Positions 32,801 through 44,286 of a DNA stretch of 64,000 nucleotides are shown here, piece after piece. The translations under genes and the position numbers were made by a program. The stretch's first letter is position 1, and each line of letters begins with the position of its first letter. This stretch comes from Agroathelia rolfsii (taxonomy: Eukaryota > Basidiomycota > Agaricomycetes > Amylocorticiales > Amylocorticiaceae), in contig JABRWF010000008.1 in NCBI GenBank assembly GCA_018343915.1, forward strand, positions 62,001 to 126,000, in the 5' to 3' direction. The notes beneath the pieces were generated by a model. The model was not told the origin of the DNA, searched no databases, and was given only the letters and a program-made list of their open reading frames with translations.

Positions 32801-33433
32801 GTCTGAGCTTGGTTTCATCAAGCAATTCAATCTTATGGTCCGATGACTTATGGCTAGGTAGTCTACTCGCTTCTTCCTCAGAGAACACATCGGCAAAGTC
32901 TTCATATCCTGCGGGCATGGTACTAGTGGCTTGTACAACTTCCTTTTCAGGTAGGAAGGTAACCTCGGCGGATTTCCAATTGATTACAGGATTTTCGAGT
33001 CGTAGCCAGTCGATTCCAAGAATAACGTCTTCTTGGCCAATATCGACTACGCAGAGCGGCAGATATTTCCTTTCAGAACCAATCGTGGTGTCAAGAATTG
33101 CAACGGATTCAATTTTTCCTATCTGGTTTGCAGAATTGTCTATATTATATAAAGGAATAGGGCGGGGTAATTTTTTTGTGGGGATTTTGTGTTTTTCTAC
33201 ATATTGGTAATTTACAAAAGAAGAAGAGGCGCCGGAATCAATCATAGCGGAAGTGGAAAAGTTTCTAAAAGGTCCATGGAACATGATAGGAACCTTGAGG
33301 TGCTGTCCATTCGCACCTGCAAGGGAGAAATAAGAAGAAGAAGAAACAGAAATATTGTTACATGCAGAAAAAGAAGAAAGTCTATTTTGTACGTATGGGT
33401 CAGACTGAATAGCCCTTTCAGCTGACCTTAAGA
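29856..33433 (-). pseudogene. pol: B pol, three nonsense codons
   Basis: Read by -1 frameshift from B gag. Protease AMIDSGASSSFVNYQ; RT VYIDDVIIG; RNase [10 protein letters not shown]; integrase HHCC (CQTCIQNK) and core (TMDMIVKL, TSDRGPQFA, TDGQSERVNQE); chromodomain RLEYLVSWKDAPGEDNWE. One reading frame is kept throughout, broken by TGA 32376-32378, TAG near 31989-31991 and TAA 30501-30503, each explicable by one transition. The final stop, TGA at 29856-29858, falls just inside the 3' LTR. Confidence 0.9.
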
Positions 33434-34927
33434 AAAACCCATTTGGTCCTTGAGGGCGGCGATGGCAGCCGCTTGTTCTTCCATGATTTGCATGACGTGA
33501 TCGGGGACCGTGTATGCCGGTGGGTTTGCAGAAGGAGGTGAAGCCACGGATGGAGCTGATGGAGGTGCAGCAGGTTGTACTGATGCAGAGATCGAGGCCT
33601 GTCCCTGAGGTGCGAAAGGCCTAGGCTTGTATCCCAAAAGAGGACAGCGCCGCTTCGGATGTCCCAACTGTCCGCAGTGGAAGCACTGGGCCTTGGACCA
33701 ATCCCTAGGTGGGAACGATGGTCTTCCCTGGAAAGAGGGTTGACTGGTCAAAGGGGGAGCAATCTGGGCTGCATTTATCGAGATAGGGTGTGTTGCAGAA
33801 CCTGCAACAGGGACCCGGGGGCGCCACGTGTCTTGCCAGAGGCCTGCCGACCTCAAACCTTGTTCTGCACGCAATGCAGCATCCATCGCTTTCTGGACCG
33901 TTTCCAAATTTGTCTGGTCCCATCCTCCAAGCACATTCCGGATCTTGGGATTTAACCCATCCAAGAATCGCACACGCCAGTCCTCCTCCGATAGGTCAGT
34001 CTGCTGTGCAGTCGACCAAAAGTCGGTGATATACTCTTGGGTACTGCGCGACCCTTGCTTCAGGTTTTTCAGCTTGTCCAAAGCTGACCTCTTATAGTCC
34101 CATGATCCGTAGAGACCTCTGAAGGCTTTGTAAAAGTCATTGAAGACGAAAGGAGCCTCCATTTTGGCTTCTCCTTCTTCTTCGGCTTTGATCATGTCGG
34201 ACCATTTTTCCAACCATCTCCTCGGGCCTCCTTCAAGCAGAGAAATGAGCAATCTCCCCTTATCGCGATCCGAGCTGTATAGGGTAGGATTTAACCCCAG
34301 ATAATTTTCGAACCCTAGGATAAAATCCTTATATTTTTCTCGGTCACCCGTGAACTTGGAGGGCTCCTTGCCTCTCTCCTTGGTCGAGGCAACTGTGACT
34401 ACCTGAGGTGCAGGTGCCGGCGTAGGGACGGGTGCAGGTCTGTCGGCAATTTCTACCAGTTTGCGCTGCGTCTCTGTCATGTGACGCATCATTTCGGTGG
34501 TTTGTCGTTGCATCTCCAGCATCTGGCCTAGGAACTGCTCAAAGCCTGCAGACATGGTGGGCGAGGGAGGTCGAGTAGTGGCAGGAGTTCGGGTTCGCGG
34601 GGTAGGGATGGGTGTTCGGACCCTTAGGGTAACAACAGGCGTAGGAACACGAGAACGGGTGCGGGAGGCGATAGGTTCAGGGGCGGGTTCGGGTTCTCGG
34701 TAATCGGATGGTGAGGGGTATTCTTCCTCAGCCTCTTCTTCGTCGTCCTCTTCTTCTTCAGATTCTTCAGGTGATGCGGGTTTTGGCGGAGAGGAAACTT
34801 TGGGTGGTGTAGGAACCTTAGGAGGTTGTGAGAACGTGGGCTGAGGGGCGGGAGCGGATACGGAGAGACGGGAGGAGGTCTTGGAGGCGGGTTGTGCGGG
34901 TGCCTTTCCTTTTCTGGATTGGCTCAT
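33428..34927 (-). CDS. gag: B Gag, intact
   Basis: A 499-residue Gag with ATG at 34927 (MSQSRKGKAPAQ). The N-terminus is Pro/Ser-rich with an acidic patch (about 54-70). A coiled-coil-like stretch (EQFLGQMLEMQRQTTEMMRHM) and the gag core (FTGDREKYKDFILGFENYLGLN) follow, and the CCHC knuckle is CFHCGQLGHPKRRC. The C-terminus ends MGFS, two codons past the frameshift heptamer. It is the only fully open gag in the window and could still make particle protein, in trans if its own Pol is inactive. Confidence 0.93.
   Translation of the reverse strand: MSQSRKGKAPAQPASKTSSRLSVSAPAPQPTFSQPPKVPTPPKVSSPPKPASPEESEEEEDDEEEAEEEYPSPSDYREPEPAPEPIASRTRSRVPTPVVTLRVRTPIPTPRTRTPATTRPPSPTMSAGFEQFLGQMLEMQRQTTEMMRHMTETQRKLVEIADRPAPVPTPAPAPQVVTVASTKERGKEPSKFTGDREKYKDFILGFENYLGLNPTLYSSDRDKGRLLISLLEGGPRRWLEKWSDMIKAEEEGEAKMEAPFVFNDFYKAFRGLYGSWDYKRSALDKLKNLKQGSRSTQEYITDFWSTAQQTDLSEEDWRVRFLDGLNPKIRNVLGGWDQTNLETVQKAMDAALRAEQGLRSAGLWQDTWRPRVPVAGSATHPISINAAQIAPPLTSQPSFQGRPSFPPRDWSKAQCFHCGQLGHPKRRCPLLGYKPRPFAPQGQASISASVQPAAPPSAPSVASPPSANPPAYTVPDHVMQIMEEQAAAIAALKDQMGFS
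33434..33440 (-). promoter_or_regulatory. B -1 frameshift heptamer
   Basis: GGGTTTT on the minus strand in phase G GGT TTT, then TCT TAA. A -1 slip gives FFLRSAERAIQSDPY, matching the start of Pol in the other families. GGTCAG can pair with CTGACC downstream. Confidence 0.75.
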
Positions 34928-35335
34928 AAACAGTGGAGCGAAGGCTCAACACACAGATTTTTCTTCTTCAAGCTTAAGGCGGTAAGCCAACCACCTTCTG
35001 GTAACGTAATAAAATGTAAAGTAAAGAATTACTTAAGCAACCGAGCAGTTTTACTCCTAAAGAGGAGTCCCTAGAAGCAGCAGACTAACTCTGCACTAGC
35101 GCCTTCGGGTAACAACACGAGCTTTCCCTGGAAGTGCAGGTACTAACAAGTACAAATCTTAACGGGTTGAAATTGAGGTTTTTACGCCCAATCAATTGCT
35201 TCCGCAAACAGTTTGGGGTTGCTTAGGTAAGAACAATTGTAGAAAGAAAAATGGGGTGTTCTTTGGCTTATGCTACTTTGCAGGTTTCTGGGACTGCACA
35301 CCTGGAGCTAAGGCTCGACGGGTGGTTTTAGGTGT
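34928..35335 (-). other. B 5' untranslated leader
   Basis: Leader between primer-binding site and gag, with no credible gene. Confidence 0.5.
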
Positions 35336-35346
35336 AGCTTCGACCT
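35336..35346 (-). other. B primer-binding site, self-priming type
   Basis: AGGTCGAAGCT on the minus strand, 2 nt inside the 5' LTR. It pairs over exactly 11 nt with the predicted transcript start at 35902-35912. Confidence 0.72.
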
Positions 35347-35832
35347 AATGTCAAGGCTTGCACACTTGACGTAACCAACAAACATTAACCCTCTCAAAGG
35401 TACGAGGGATGGGCTGTACGACCCCTTTTTACAACGTGTTACTAGGTTGGTCTTAAAGGCAGACACGCACGTGCTCCCGTTGCTATCCTTTGTAATAGTA
35501 CTTAGTTAAGTCCTACTTTGTTAGGGTTGCGGTCGGTACTCTAGCCCTAGGCTTCCCGTGTGCTTCCTTCATGTCAAATAGGTCTTATCTAAGTTTCTTA
35601 CTCGGAGTAGGCGGCTTAGCCCACCGTGCTCTACGTATGTCTGAGAGGACTTGTTACTGCCTCTACCTGAACGAACAGGATTTCGGGTTCACGCGCAATG
35701 CCTCCTTGTATTGAGGACTTAATGACTCAGGATGCCCTTTAATACCAGGGCCTACGTGTACTACTTAGATGCCGTTAAGGCCTTACACTAAATAGGCAAA
35801 GAGAGAGAGAGGTGTGGGCTAGGAACGCAAGC

Positions 35833-35889
35833 CTGAAGGCGAGGTATATTAGTTATTTATGTAGGAGATACAAATGGGGGTGCCCTTAC
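35833..35889 (-). other. Candidate leader intron in the B LTR (GT-AG)
   Basis: CAG|GTAAGG, branch-like ACTAAT and TTCAG define 57 nt beginning 23 nt after the predicted start. Direct repeat CCTCGCCTTCAG precedes both splice sites. Confidence 0.52.
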
Positions 35890-35901
35890 CTGAAGGCGAG
35901 G

Positions 35902-35947
35902 AGGTCGAAGCTAAGGTTCAGGTAAGGGCTACATGTTTGTATTTATA
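35902..35947 (-). promoter_or_regulatory. B LTR core promoter and predicted transcript start
   Basis: TATAAATA (starting at 35947 on the minus strand) lies 35 nt upstream of AGCTTCGACCT (35912-35902). A dyad CCTTACCTGAA/TTCAGGTAAGG surrounds the start. Confidence 0.72.
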
Positions 35948-36351
35948 CATAAATGAAAGGGCCCGTGCGCAGCCTTGAAGGTCTGTGCGCAGCCAGGGTT
36001 CGTAAGCGGAAATGACAGTAATTCAGGGGCAGTGCTTTGTGACTAAGTCCGATGAGCATCCGATCGGAATGATGAGTCTAGTACTCCTTAGTAATCGCAC
36101 AGTGATCGGAACAACCCTGGTTCCTGAGTCTAGACCTTTTGGTGAAAAGGAATGATCTAGACTCCGCCTTCCTAATATACTCTTGTCACGAGCACTCCTG
36201 TCACGTGGGGCTAACACAGCCAGTCACACGCGCGTCAAGATGTCGCCTGCAAGGTATTTCGTCCATAACTTCATGAATAAAAATCGTAAAAATGTAATAA
36301 AAATATGTACAGGTACGTAAAGAAAATACGAAAAATGTCCAACTCATAACA

Positions 36352-36829
36352 ACCGTGGGTTCGAACAGGCCTTTGTTGGTGATAAAAGCTGCCTTGTACT
36401 TATCCCCTTCTCTGATTTGAATATTATTGAAACCCCATCATAGATCAATCTTGCAGAAGGTTCAGAATCTAGTCATTTTGTCCTGTAATTCGGAGATAAG
36501 GGGGAGGGGGTAGGCATTTTTGATGGTTTTAGCATTGAGCTTCCGGTAGTCTTGGACGGGCCTAAGGGAGCCATTTTTCTTTGGGACAAAGAACATGGGG
36601 GCAGCGATCGGGCTTTCTGATTTCCTGATGTAACCCTTCTTAAGGTTCTCTTGCAGGTAATCAATCAATGCTTCTTCTTCTTTGACCGAAAGGGGATATG
36701 CCTTGCTTCTTTGGAGTTGCACTCCATCTTTGAGTTTGATCTTATGGTCCCAAGGTTTTCTCATGGGCATTCTCTAGGAAGCTTCTTTAGAAAAGACTGA
36801 TGCATATTTTGAAGCCCATTCTGGTAACA
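36352..36829 (-). pseudogene. A6 pol piece: N-terminal reverse transcriptase
   Basis: Minus-strand pol with [21 protein letters not shown] and [19 protein letters not shown], on the Gag-proximal side of the RT piece at 28458-28860. It ends at the F4 insertion (duplication TAACA). TGA/TAG-type changes interrupt it outside the open stretch 36462-36770. Confidence 0.85.
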
Positions 36830-37703
36830 TGTCAAGAGCTGCCTTCGCAGCTAGCTCGGGCGGTGCGGCGATGCCCCTGGGGCGCTAACTGCTAAGCGGC
36901 TCACTGCCAGATGGCAGCCCTGTGGGTTCGTGGAGTCGCCTCTTTGATATCTCGGAGCTTGCGGCGATACGGGTGGCGTGGCGAGCAGTCACGGCGTACG
37001 GCAAGTTGAGCGGGTGTTCCGGCGAGATCGAGCGTAGAGCAAAGAGATCAAGCAAGAAGATGGAAACTAGACGAGACACTCGAGGACGCTCGAGTCCACA
37101 GGTTGACCGCTGACTATGCAGTGGGTGTAGGGCTTGTTTAGGGCCAAACACACTTAATTTTCCGACTACTGTAACTACTACATCAGGTACAGTACATATA
37201 TACGAAGTACAGTAGTCGAGAAAATGATAAATAAAGAAAGGCAAGAAGAACAATAAGAACAATAGAGAATAGCGCGCGCCGCGCACTCTGGTAGTCGTGC
37301 CACGCTGTGCACGAAGGCGGGGGTGCATTCCTTCGGAACCATCGGCGGTCTGATCGTCGATCAGAGCACGATCATGGTGGAGAACCAAGCGCGATCTTCC
37401 TAGATAGGAAGGATCCGCTGGTGCGGGCACATGGCAACTCGGGGAATGTCTTCGAGAAGTCCAGTCGGCATGTGGAACGCTCTGATGGACAGAAGTGCGT
37501 CGATGATGGAAGGGAAGCGCGAAGGCGGCCTTGCACATGGCTCCGGGGAAACGTCGGCGGACACATCGGAAACGCGTCTGATGCACGGGGTACGCGGTGA
37601 CTCAGAAGGGAGGGCGTCGCGGTGACTCCGTCGTAGGTGTTTGCGTGTGTCGATGTGCGCGATCGGGACGTTCGGCGGCCGGGTGCATTGGCGGGTCGTG
37701 ACA
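36830..37703 (-). mobile_element. F-family LTR-like element, copy F4
   Basis: 874 bp with a perfect target duplication TAACA (36825-36829 and 37704-37708) in A6 pol. It carries the same terminal hairpin and the TATA-centred dyad (about 37161-37215). The 233-codon open frame crossing it (36885-37586) is not kept in other copies and I do not call it a gene. Confidence 0.88.
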
Positions 37704-38061
37704 TAACAGGCTGGAGGAAATAGTTAAATGGTCTGGGTGCATAACTTTTCCTGCTGACCAATCTATTATTGGATTTTCTAAACGAAGCCAATCAATCCCG
37801 AGGATCACATTTTCTGGACTAATGTCTGTGACTAAAAATGGAAGTTTCTTTTGGATTCCACCGATACTTGTCTCAAGCACAGCAATTTCTTCAATACTTC
37901 CTTAGGCATTAAGGGAATTATCTATATTGTACACGGGGATTGTTCTAGGTAATTTTTTTGTATGTATTTTGTTTTCTTTAATGAATCAAGAATGAATAAA
38001 TGAAGAGGAAGCTCCAGAATCAATCATTGCTACAGTCACAAAAGAGGAAAATTGTCCATGG
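37704..38061 (-). pseudogene. A6 pol piece: protease
   Basis: Protease C-terminal half on the minus strand (LETSIGGIQKKLPFLVTDISPENVILGIDWLRLENPIIDW), ending at the C insertion (duplication CATGG). DSGASSSF is visible near 38018 with damage around it. Confidence 0.85.
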
Positions 38062-39044
38062 TGTCAAGAGCACACCTGCCTCTTGTCACCAAAACTCAAC
38101 TAGTGTCTACGTCAACCCCTGTAAGGTGCGGGGTAGCCAGTAAGGCTGTTTTACAACTCCTAAGACCTAGGATACGCGGGTGTACACTTCCTTGCCTGGT
38201 CTCTGCTATCATGCAACTTCTAGCTTTTCAATCACCAGGTGTTACTCCAAGCTTACTAAGCTTTCACACGAGGTCTATTGTCAAGACAAGAGGTATCTTA
38301 TGTATGCAGATATGGGTGCAATGTATCTTAACCGCGACAAACGCAGGGCGACGCCTTTGTTTGCTTGAGTGCACTAAGCACTATGTGGTGTATACAGCGA
38401 TGCAAATGGTTAGCCAAAGGCCCGGACCTATCTTATACATGCTAACAAAAGAGGAGCACAAAGCAACCTCTTTAACTACTGTAGTATGGAGCACACAGTA
38501 ACCCTCTGGCACAAAGCCTAAGGGATTTTTGAAGGGGATAGAGAGAGAGAGAGGGAGAGACAGGTAGTCACACCTCTAAGAGATGAGGGCTCTGAAGGCG
38601 AAGTTTTTATTATGTCAGCATTTACTTAATACAAAGCACTACTGTGCTTACCTGAAGGCAAAGAGAATGAATCTAAGGTCTTCAGGTAGAGGCACTACAG
38701 GGTTATATACTAATTCTACCTGGTCTGTGCGCAGTTACATGGTCTGTGCGCAGTAATGCTAAGTATGGCGTGATATTGTGCCATTATTTATTATAATGAG
38801 TCTGAAGTGGTGTCATGATCCGGACCCATGTTCTAGATTCTGCTTACATGATATGTCACATGACTAGTGGTCACATGATGGCCAGTCACATGGTTGACTG
38901 GTCACATGACTGCTTAGTCATCAGAGTATGTGCTTACGTAATATACAATATATACATCAAAAAATAGAGAAAAATTAGGAAAAATTCAGAAAAATAGTGA
39001 AAAATTCGAAATAAAATTATAATACAACGAGCGACTCGTAACAT
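38062..39044 (-). repeat. 3' LTR of C
   Basis: TGTTACGAG to CTCTTGACA on the minus strand. U3 holds four GTCACATG words spaced about 15 bp (around 38860-38920). Confidence 0.93.
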
Positions 39045-39054
39045 TACCCCCTCC

Positions 39055-42000
39055 TTAGGGGCAATCCGCCTCGGGTTGCCATTCCGTCAAATTGTCCCAG
39101 TTTTGAAAGGGTAGAAGTCCAAAAGTTGTTGCACTGATCTTTCTTGGTGCACTTGGGCTGGTTTTGTAGAAATCTCTGATAGCATCGTCTGCATGCATAT
39201 CAGATTCTCTAACCCAGGTTTGTTCTCCTGGATATCCTTTCCAAGTGACTAAGAATTCCAGTTTTCCACGCCGTAATCTTGAGTTGAGTACCTCCTCCAT
39301 TTTGTACTCTTCTTCTCCTTCTACTTCTACGGGGGGTAGTGGTTTCTGGTGACGATCTGAAGCATGATGGGGCTTTAGTAGATGAACATGAAAGACATCG
39401 TGGATCTTGAGGTTATCTGGAAGGTCCAGTTGGTAGTTCAGGTCGTTCAACTTCTTTTGTACTTTATAGGGTCCAATCCATTTTTGACTTAGTTTTCTGG
39501 ATGGTCTATCAAGTTTCAAGTTTCGTGTGTTGAGCCAAACTTCCTGTTCTTCCTCAATGTCAGGGAACATCTTTTTTCCTTTGTTGTATGATTGTTCCAT
39601 TTGTTCCCTTGCCATTCCTAAAGCTGCCTATGCTTCTTTCCATGCTTCTTTGGCATTTTCTATCCAGTTGAAGGCTCCTGGAGTTGGATCTTGGATGTCT
39701 TTGGCTTCCTAATTTGGAATGTAACCATAGGTAAGTTCGAAAGCACTTGTGCGTGTGCTTTTGTTTTTTCTATTGTTATGCATGAATTCCGCATATGGTA
39801 ACCAGTCCACCCAATTTGTTTGTCGGTGATTGCAGAAAATCCTGAGGTACTGTTCTACCTCCTGATTCACACGCTCAGTTTGTCCATCACTTTGTGGGTG
39901 ATATGCTGTGGACAATGCAGTTTTGATGTGTAAACTAGCATGTATATCTTTCATCACCTGACTTGCAAATTGGGGGCCACAATCCGAGGTCCATGTTGAC
40001 AGTGTACCATGAAGTTTGAACACATTTTTGACATATAGTTTGGCTACGTCTTTGGCAGATATGTTTTCATTGGTTGGTATGAAGTGTGCCAATTTCGTTA
40101 GCCTGTCTACTACCACCAGAATTGAGTCAAACCCATGTGACTTGGGTAGTTTAACAATCAAATCTGAGGTTACATGTTCCCATGGTTTGCCTGGTACGGG
40201 GAGAGGTTGAAGTAATCCGGGTAACGCTTGTCTACTAGGTTTATTTCTTTCGTCATATTGATCCAATAGTAATTTCTGCTTATGAGTTCTAGCATTTTTG
40301 TGCGTCCCGGATGTCCTGCTAGTGCTGAGTCATGGTATTTGGCCAAAATCTTTTCTTTCAGACTTTTATTGGGGGGCACAAATACCTTTTCCCTATATAG
40401 CACTAGTCCGTCTTCTGTTTCCCAATCCTGTAATCCCAAGGCAATTTGTTGTGGACCTATCTTGACAATCTGATAGAGGGATTCCAGCAACTCGGTGCTC
40501 TCCCGTCTAACTTCTGCCAGAATCTCCTTTTCTCCTTCAACCAAAACATGTCCTCTTTTTGCAGCCATGATTTTAAAATGGGCAGGTTGTAAGACGGTAA
40601 CATTGAGATTGTCCTGAGAATCTTCTGTGTAAAAATCTGGTCGTCGGGATAGGGCGTCAGCTCGTCCATTGGTCGATCCTTTTTTGTAGCACAGGGTAAA
40701 ATTGTATTCTTGTAGGATCCTGTACCATCGTGCTTGTCGTTGACTCAAATGCTGACTTGTTGCCCAATACTCCAAATTCTTATGATCAGACCAAATTTCC
40801 ACCGGTTTGGGCAATCCAATGATATAATGACGCCATTCTTCCAATGCTCGGATAATTGCCAGCATTTCCTTATCCCAGATGTCATAGTTTCGTTGAGCAT
40901 CATCCATGGATTTGGAATGGAAGGCAATGGGGTGCCATTCACCATCATCCTGCAACTGGGAGAAGACTCCACCAGTTGCGTAACCCGAGGCATCAGTTTC
41001 AATTCGACTTTCTCTCTGGTGATCATATATTGCTAACACTGGGGCTGTAGTGAAAGCCTTTTTGAGATCGTCAAATGATTTCTGTTCCTCCTCTTCCCAT
41101 TTCCAAGCACCTTTGCCTGTTAACTTATTGAGGGGTTTAGTAATATTGCTGAACCCTTTGATAAATCTCCGATAATAATTAGCTAGACCTCTGAATTTTT
41201 GCACATCTTTGACTGTCTTAGGGACGGGCTAGTCCAGGATTGCTTGCACCTTTTCATTGGTTATCTGTACACGGTTGTAGCTAATTATTACACCTAGGAA
41301 TTCCACCTCCGGTACTTCGAATAGGCATTTTTCTAGGTTTGCAAATAGGTCGTTTTCCGCTAACCTTCTTAAAACCTCATGTACCAGTCTTTGATGTTCT
41401 TCCAGGTCGGCTGTGGCAATTATGATGTCATCTATGTATACATACACTAATCCTTGCGCAATTAGGTCTGCAAATATTTTGTCCATCATGGCTTGGAATA
41501 TGGCTGGGGCGTTGCATAAACCAAAAGTTATTACTAGGGGTTCAAAGAGTCCTCGAGGGGTTATGAATGCTGCCCGCTCTTGGTGTCCTTCTTTGATAAG
41601 TACATTATTGTATCCCCACCACAGATCTAATTTGGTAAATATTTTAGCCCTAGAGAGTCCGTCAACGATAGAGGAAATAAGCGGTAATGGATAGGAGTTC
41701 TTTATAGTGATATTATTTAGTCGACGATAATCCACTATAGGCCTTAATTTTCCATTTTTCTTGGGTATGAAAAAGAAAGGCGAGGCATAAGGGCTTTGGG
41801 ATTTTCTTATGTAGCCCTTTGCCAGATTCTCCTCCAAGTATGCATCTAGCTCTTTTAACTCTGGGATTGACAGGGGGTATACCTTGGCTCATTTCATCTC
41901 TACTCCTTCTACCAGTTCGATTTTATGGTCATATGGCTTACTGGTAGGAAAGCATTGAGACTCGGCCTCGGAAAATACCCTGGCGTGTTGTTGGTATTGG

Positions 42001-42571
42001 GGTGGCAAACCCACAGTTGCAGCCAATTTTGGAAGGGATTCCTCATCTTTTATGATTTTATTGATTTTTTTGTATTCCTTATCCTTTAGCAAGTCGTCCA
42101 TTAAAGTTACATTTCCCTTTTTCCAGTTAATGACGGGGTTTTCTAGCCTTAGCCAATCAATACCTAAGATTACATCCTCGGTACCAATGTCCACTACTAA
42201 GAACACCAATCGTCGTTTTTCCTGTCCTATCTGGGTCAAGAGCATAACATATTCTGAAATGAAACCAATTGCATTGGGAGAATTGTCTATATTGTACAAA
42301 GGAATTTTTTTATGTAATTGTGAAGTTTTTATGTTATGTTTTTCTACAAATTTTTTATTTATAAAGGTGGAGGTAGCTCCAGAATCGATCATAGCTGATA
42401 GGGAAATAGTAGAGAAGTGTCCATGGAACATAATAGGTATATTTAGGTGTTGTCCATGCACACCTTGTACAGAAGAGGCAGAAATAGAAAAAGAGGAAGA
42501 TGTAAAAATTGAAGACATTTTATTTTGTACAAATTGGTCAGTAGCATTGGCCGCATACTCTGACCGATTTA
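39055..42571 (-). pseudogene. pol: C pol, decayed
   Basis: Protease [34 protein letters not shown]; RNase H SDHKNLEYW; integrase core (TSDLIVKL, TSDCGPQFA, SDGQTERVNQE); GPY region; chromodomain KLEFLVTWKGYPGEQTWV. Damage: TGA 41889-41891, TAG 41229-41231 (Trp in A3), TAG 39709-39711, a further TAG near 39628, and a small deletion with frameshift around 40230-40270 that removes the two Cys of the integrase zinc finger. It ends TAA before the polypurine tract. Confidence 0.88.
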
Positions 42572-43888
42572 AAAACCCAGCTTGTCTTTTAAGGCCGCAA
42601 TCATTTGGCCTTGTTCTTGGATCATGTTAAACATGTCATCCTGAGTCATCGGGCTACTTGTCGGCCCCTGGTTTGCTGGTGGTGGTGATGTTGGTGTTGG
42701 TACTGATGCCGCCACCACCTTCTGGAAAGGATTGTTTGAGCTGCCTTTATCAGCTTTTGGACTTCTACAGTCCCGCACTACGTGCCCTTTCTTTTGGCAG
42801 TTGTAGCAAATGATATCCTTCCGTCTGAAAGGGTTGTTGGATTGTGTGGTCGGATTATTTTGCATTGCAGCCACTTGCAACGGGGAGGTCTGTTGAACAG
42901 GACCTGTGCTCAGGAATGGGTTTTTTGATGTATTGGGTGTCCTTCCCAATATGGTAGCCGGAATATCCATGGCATCAGGATCATTTTGCTGGAGATCTGA
43001 CTGGGGGTTATTGTTATACCAGTATCTTTTACTGGACAACATCTCTTCCTTCATTAAATTGACTTCCGCATCATGTGCTGCATTCATCAATTTTGTTAGG
43101 GTTGAGGTATCCCTATCCCAGCCAGTGATGATATGTCGCAGTTTGACATTCATCCTTTCCAGGTACTTTTCTCGAAGGTCATCGTCAGATAACCCTGTCC
43201 TTTTACCCAGCAACATAAAGGCCATCCCAAAATTTCTCGTGGATGTGGTGCCCTGTCGTAGGTGACGCAATTGGTCTCTTGCTGCTACCTTTTCATCAAA
43301 GGCCCCAAATAAGGATTTGAAGCTTTCGATTACTTCCTGGTATGTTACGGGCCCAGGTACCCGGTTCTGTAGTCCTAATTCGGTGTACCACAGGCTGGAC
43401 CAAGCCGTGGCACCTTCCACCATTAACCCTAAAAGGTACTTGACCTTCTCCTCATCCGTGACGTACACCCTTGGGTTCAATTCCAGGTAAGCCTGAAATT
43501 TCTGAAGGAATGGGTGATAATTAACCCATTGTCCGTCGAATGTAGGTGGCGCATGGCCAATTTCTTTTGGCTTGCCTTGCAACTCGCCTTGCTGCTGCAT
43601 CCACTGCATCATCATTGTCTGGTTTTGGATGAGCTGCTGCATAAGTGCAGCATTGTCAACTTGTTACGCCATGGGTGATTCTGGTCGAGGTGATACGTGG
43701 GCTGAGGCTTGTGCTGATGCATGAGCCGATAGGAATGGGGGTAAGAATGTAGGATTTTCCTCGTCAGAGGATTCGGCTTCAGATGATTCTTCTTTGGAAG
43801 ATTCTTCTTCGGAAGATTCTTCTTCTGACTCAGCAGGAGGAGTGGGTTCTCGAGGTGGGGTTTGGTGTGAAATGGTGGGCAAGCTCAA
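42569..43888 (-). pseudogene. gag: C gag, start lost and one nonsense codon
   Basis: The Ser/Glu-rich N-terminus begins with TTG at 43888, where an ATG is expected (SLPTISHQTPPREPTPP). TAA at 43664-43666 interrupts before a Gln-rich stretch (MQQLIQNQTMMMQWMQQQ) and the gag core (FDGQWVNYHPFLQKFQAYLE). The CCHC knuckle is CYNCQKKGHVVRDC. It ends CTG GGT TTT TAA at 42569. Confidence 0.87.
42572..42578 (-). promoter_or_regulatory. C -1 frameshift heptamer
   Basis: GGGTTTT on the minus strand directly before the gag stop TAA. GGTCAG pairs with CTGACC downstream. The -1 frame leads to NRSEYAANATDQFVQN and then protease. Confidence 0.75.
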
Positions 43889-44275
43889 CAGTAAAGACTG
43901 GAGACTCCCAAAGTGATTTATACAAGATAAAAAGTTTTGTTTTGCCCTTTGAGCTAGGCCTAATTCTACTGAATGTATGCTACTTGTTTTGGGCTACTTG
44001 TAGCGACCGGAGTCTTTTTTGTCTATCCACTTGGGTGATGTTCCCTTTAATAGCTCGAAAAAACCAATGCAACTGTGGATACTAATACCACTTGCAAGCT
44101 GGCCAAGAATACTCCCAAAACAAGAGATGTGCAAATGTGAAAACTACTACTTAGTATCGTATTTGACCGTGGTAGTTTACAAAATTTTCTACGGTAATTG
44201 TTTTTTGCTCAAAATAATGTGGCTCACAACACCACCTCTAGTTGCACGGAGCAGCTAGTGCAGAAAGGGGAGGGG
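43889..44275 (-). other. C 5' untranslated leader
   Basis: Leader between gag and primer-binding site. I see no credible gene. Confidence 0.5.
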
Positions 44276-44286
44276 AGATTCGTTCT
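44276..44286 (-). other. C primer-binding site, self-priming type
   Basis: AGAACGAATCT on the minus strand, 2 nt from the LTR, is exactly complementary to the C transcript start AGATTCGTTCT. Both differ strongly from the A, B and D pairs. Confidence 0.78.

Larger units (their letters stand above)
28861..36351 (-). mobile_element. Full-length Gypsy chromovirus B
   Basis: This 7491-bp element has 1003-bp LTRs and a perfect target duplication ACCGT (28856-28860 and 36352-36356) in A6 RT. The two LTRs differ at eight positions, all transitions and six in CpG context, so the insertion is fairly recent. Gag is intact; pol has three nonsense codons. Confidence 0.96.
35349..36351 (-). repeat. 5' LTR of B
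   Basis: 1003-bp LTR at the right end of B. Its inner end forms the hairpin GTCAAG/CTTGAC. Confidence 0.94.

Noticed and set aside
36885..37586. 233-codon open frame
   Set aside because: It crosses F4 and is not preserved in the other F copies, which break it at different points.
38052..38501. Open frame of about 149 codons, with similar frames at 44330 and 56216
   Set aside because: All three lie antisense within family C LTRs. Their similarity simply follows LTR identity; no domain or start signal is seen.
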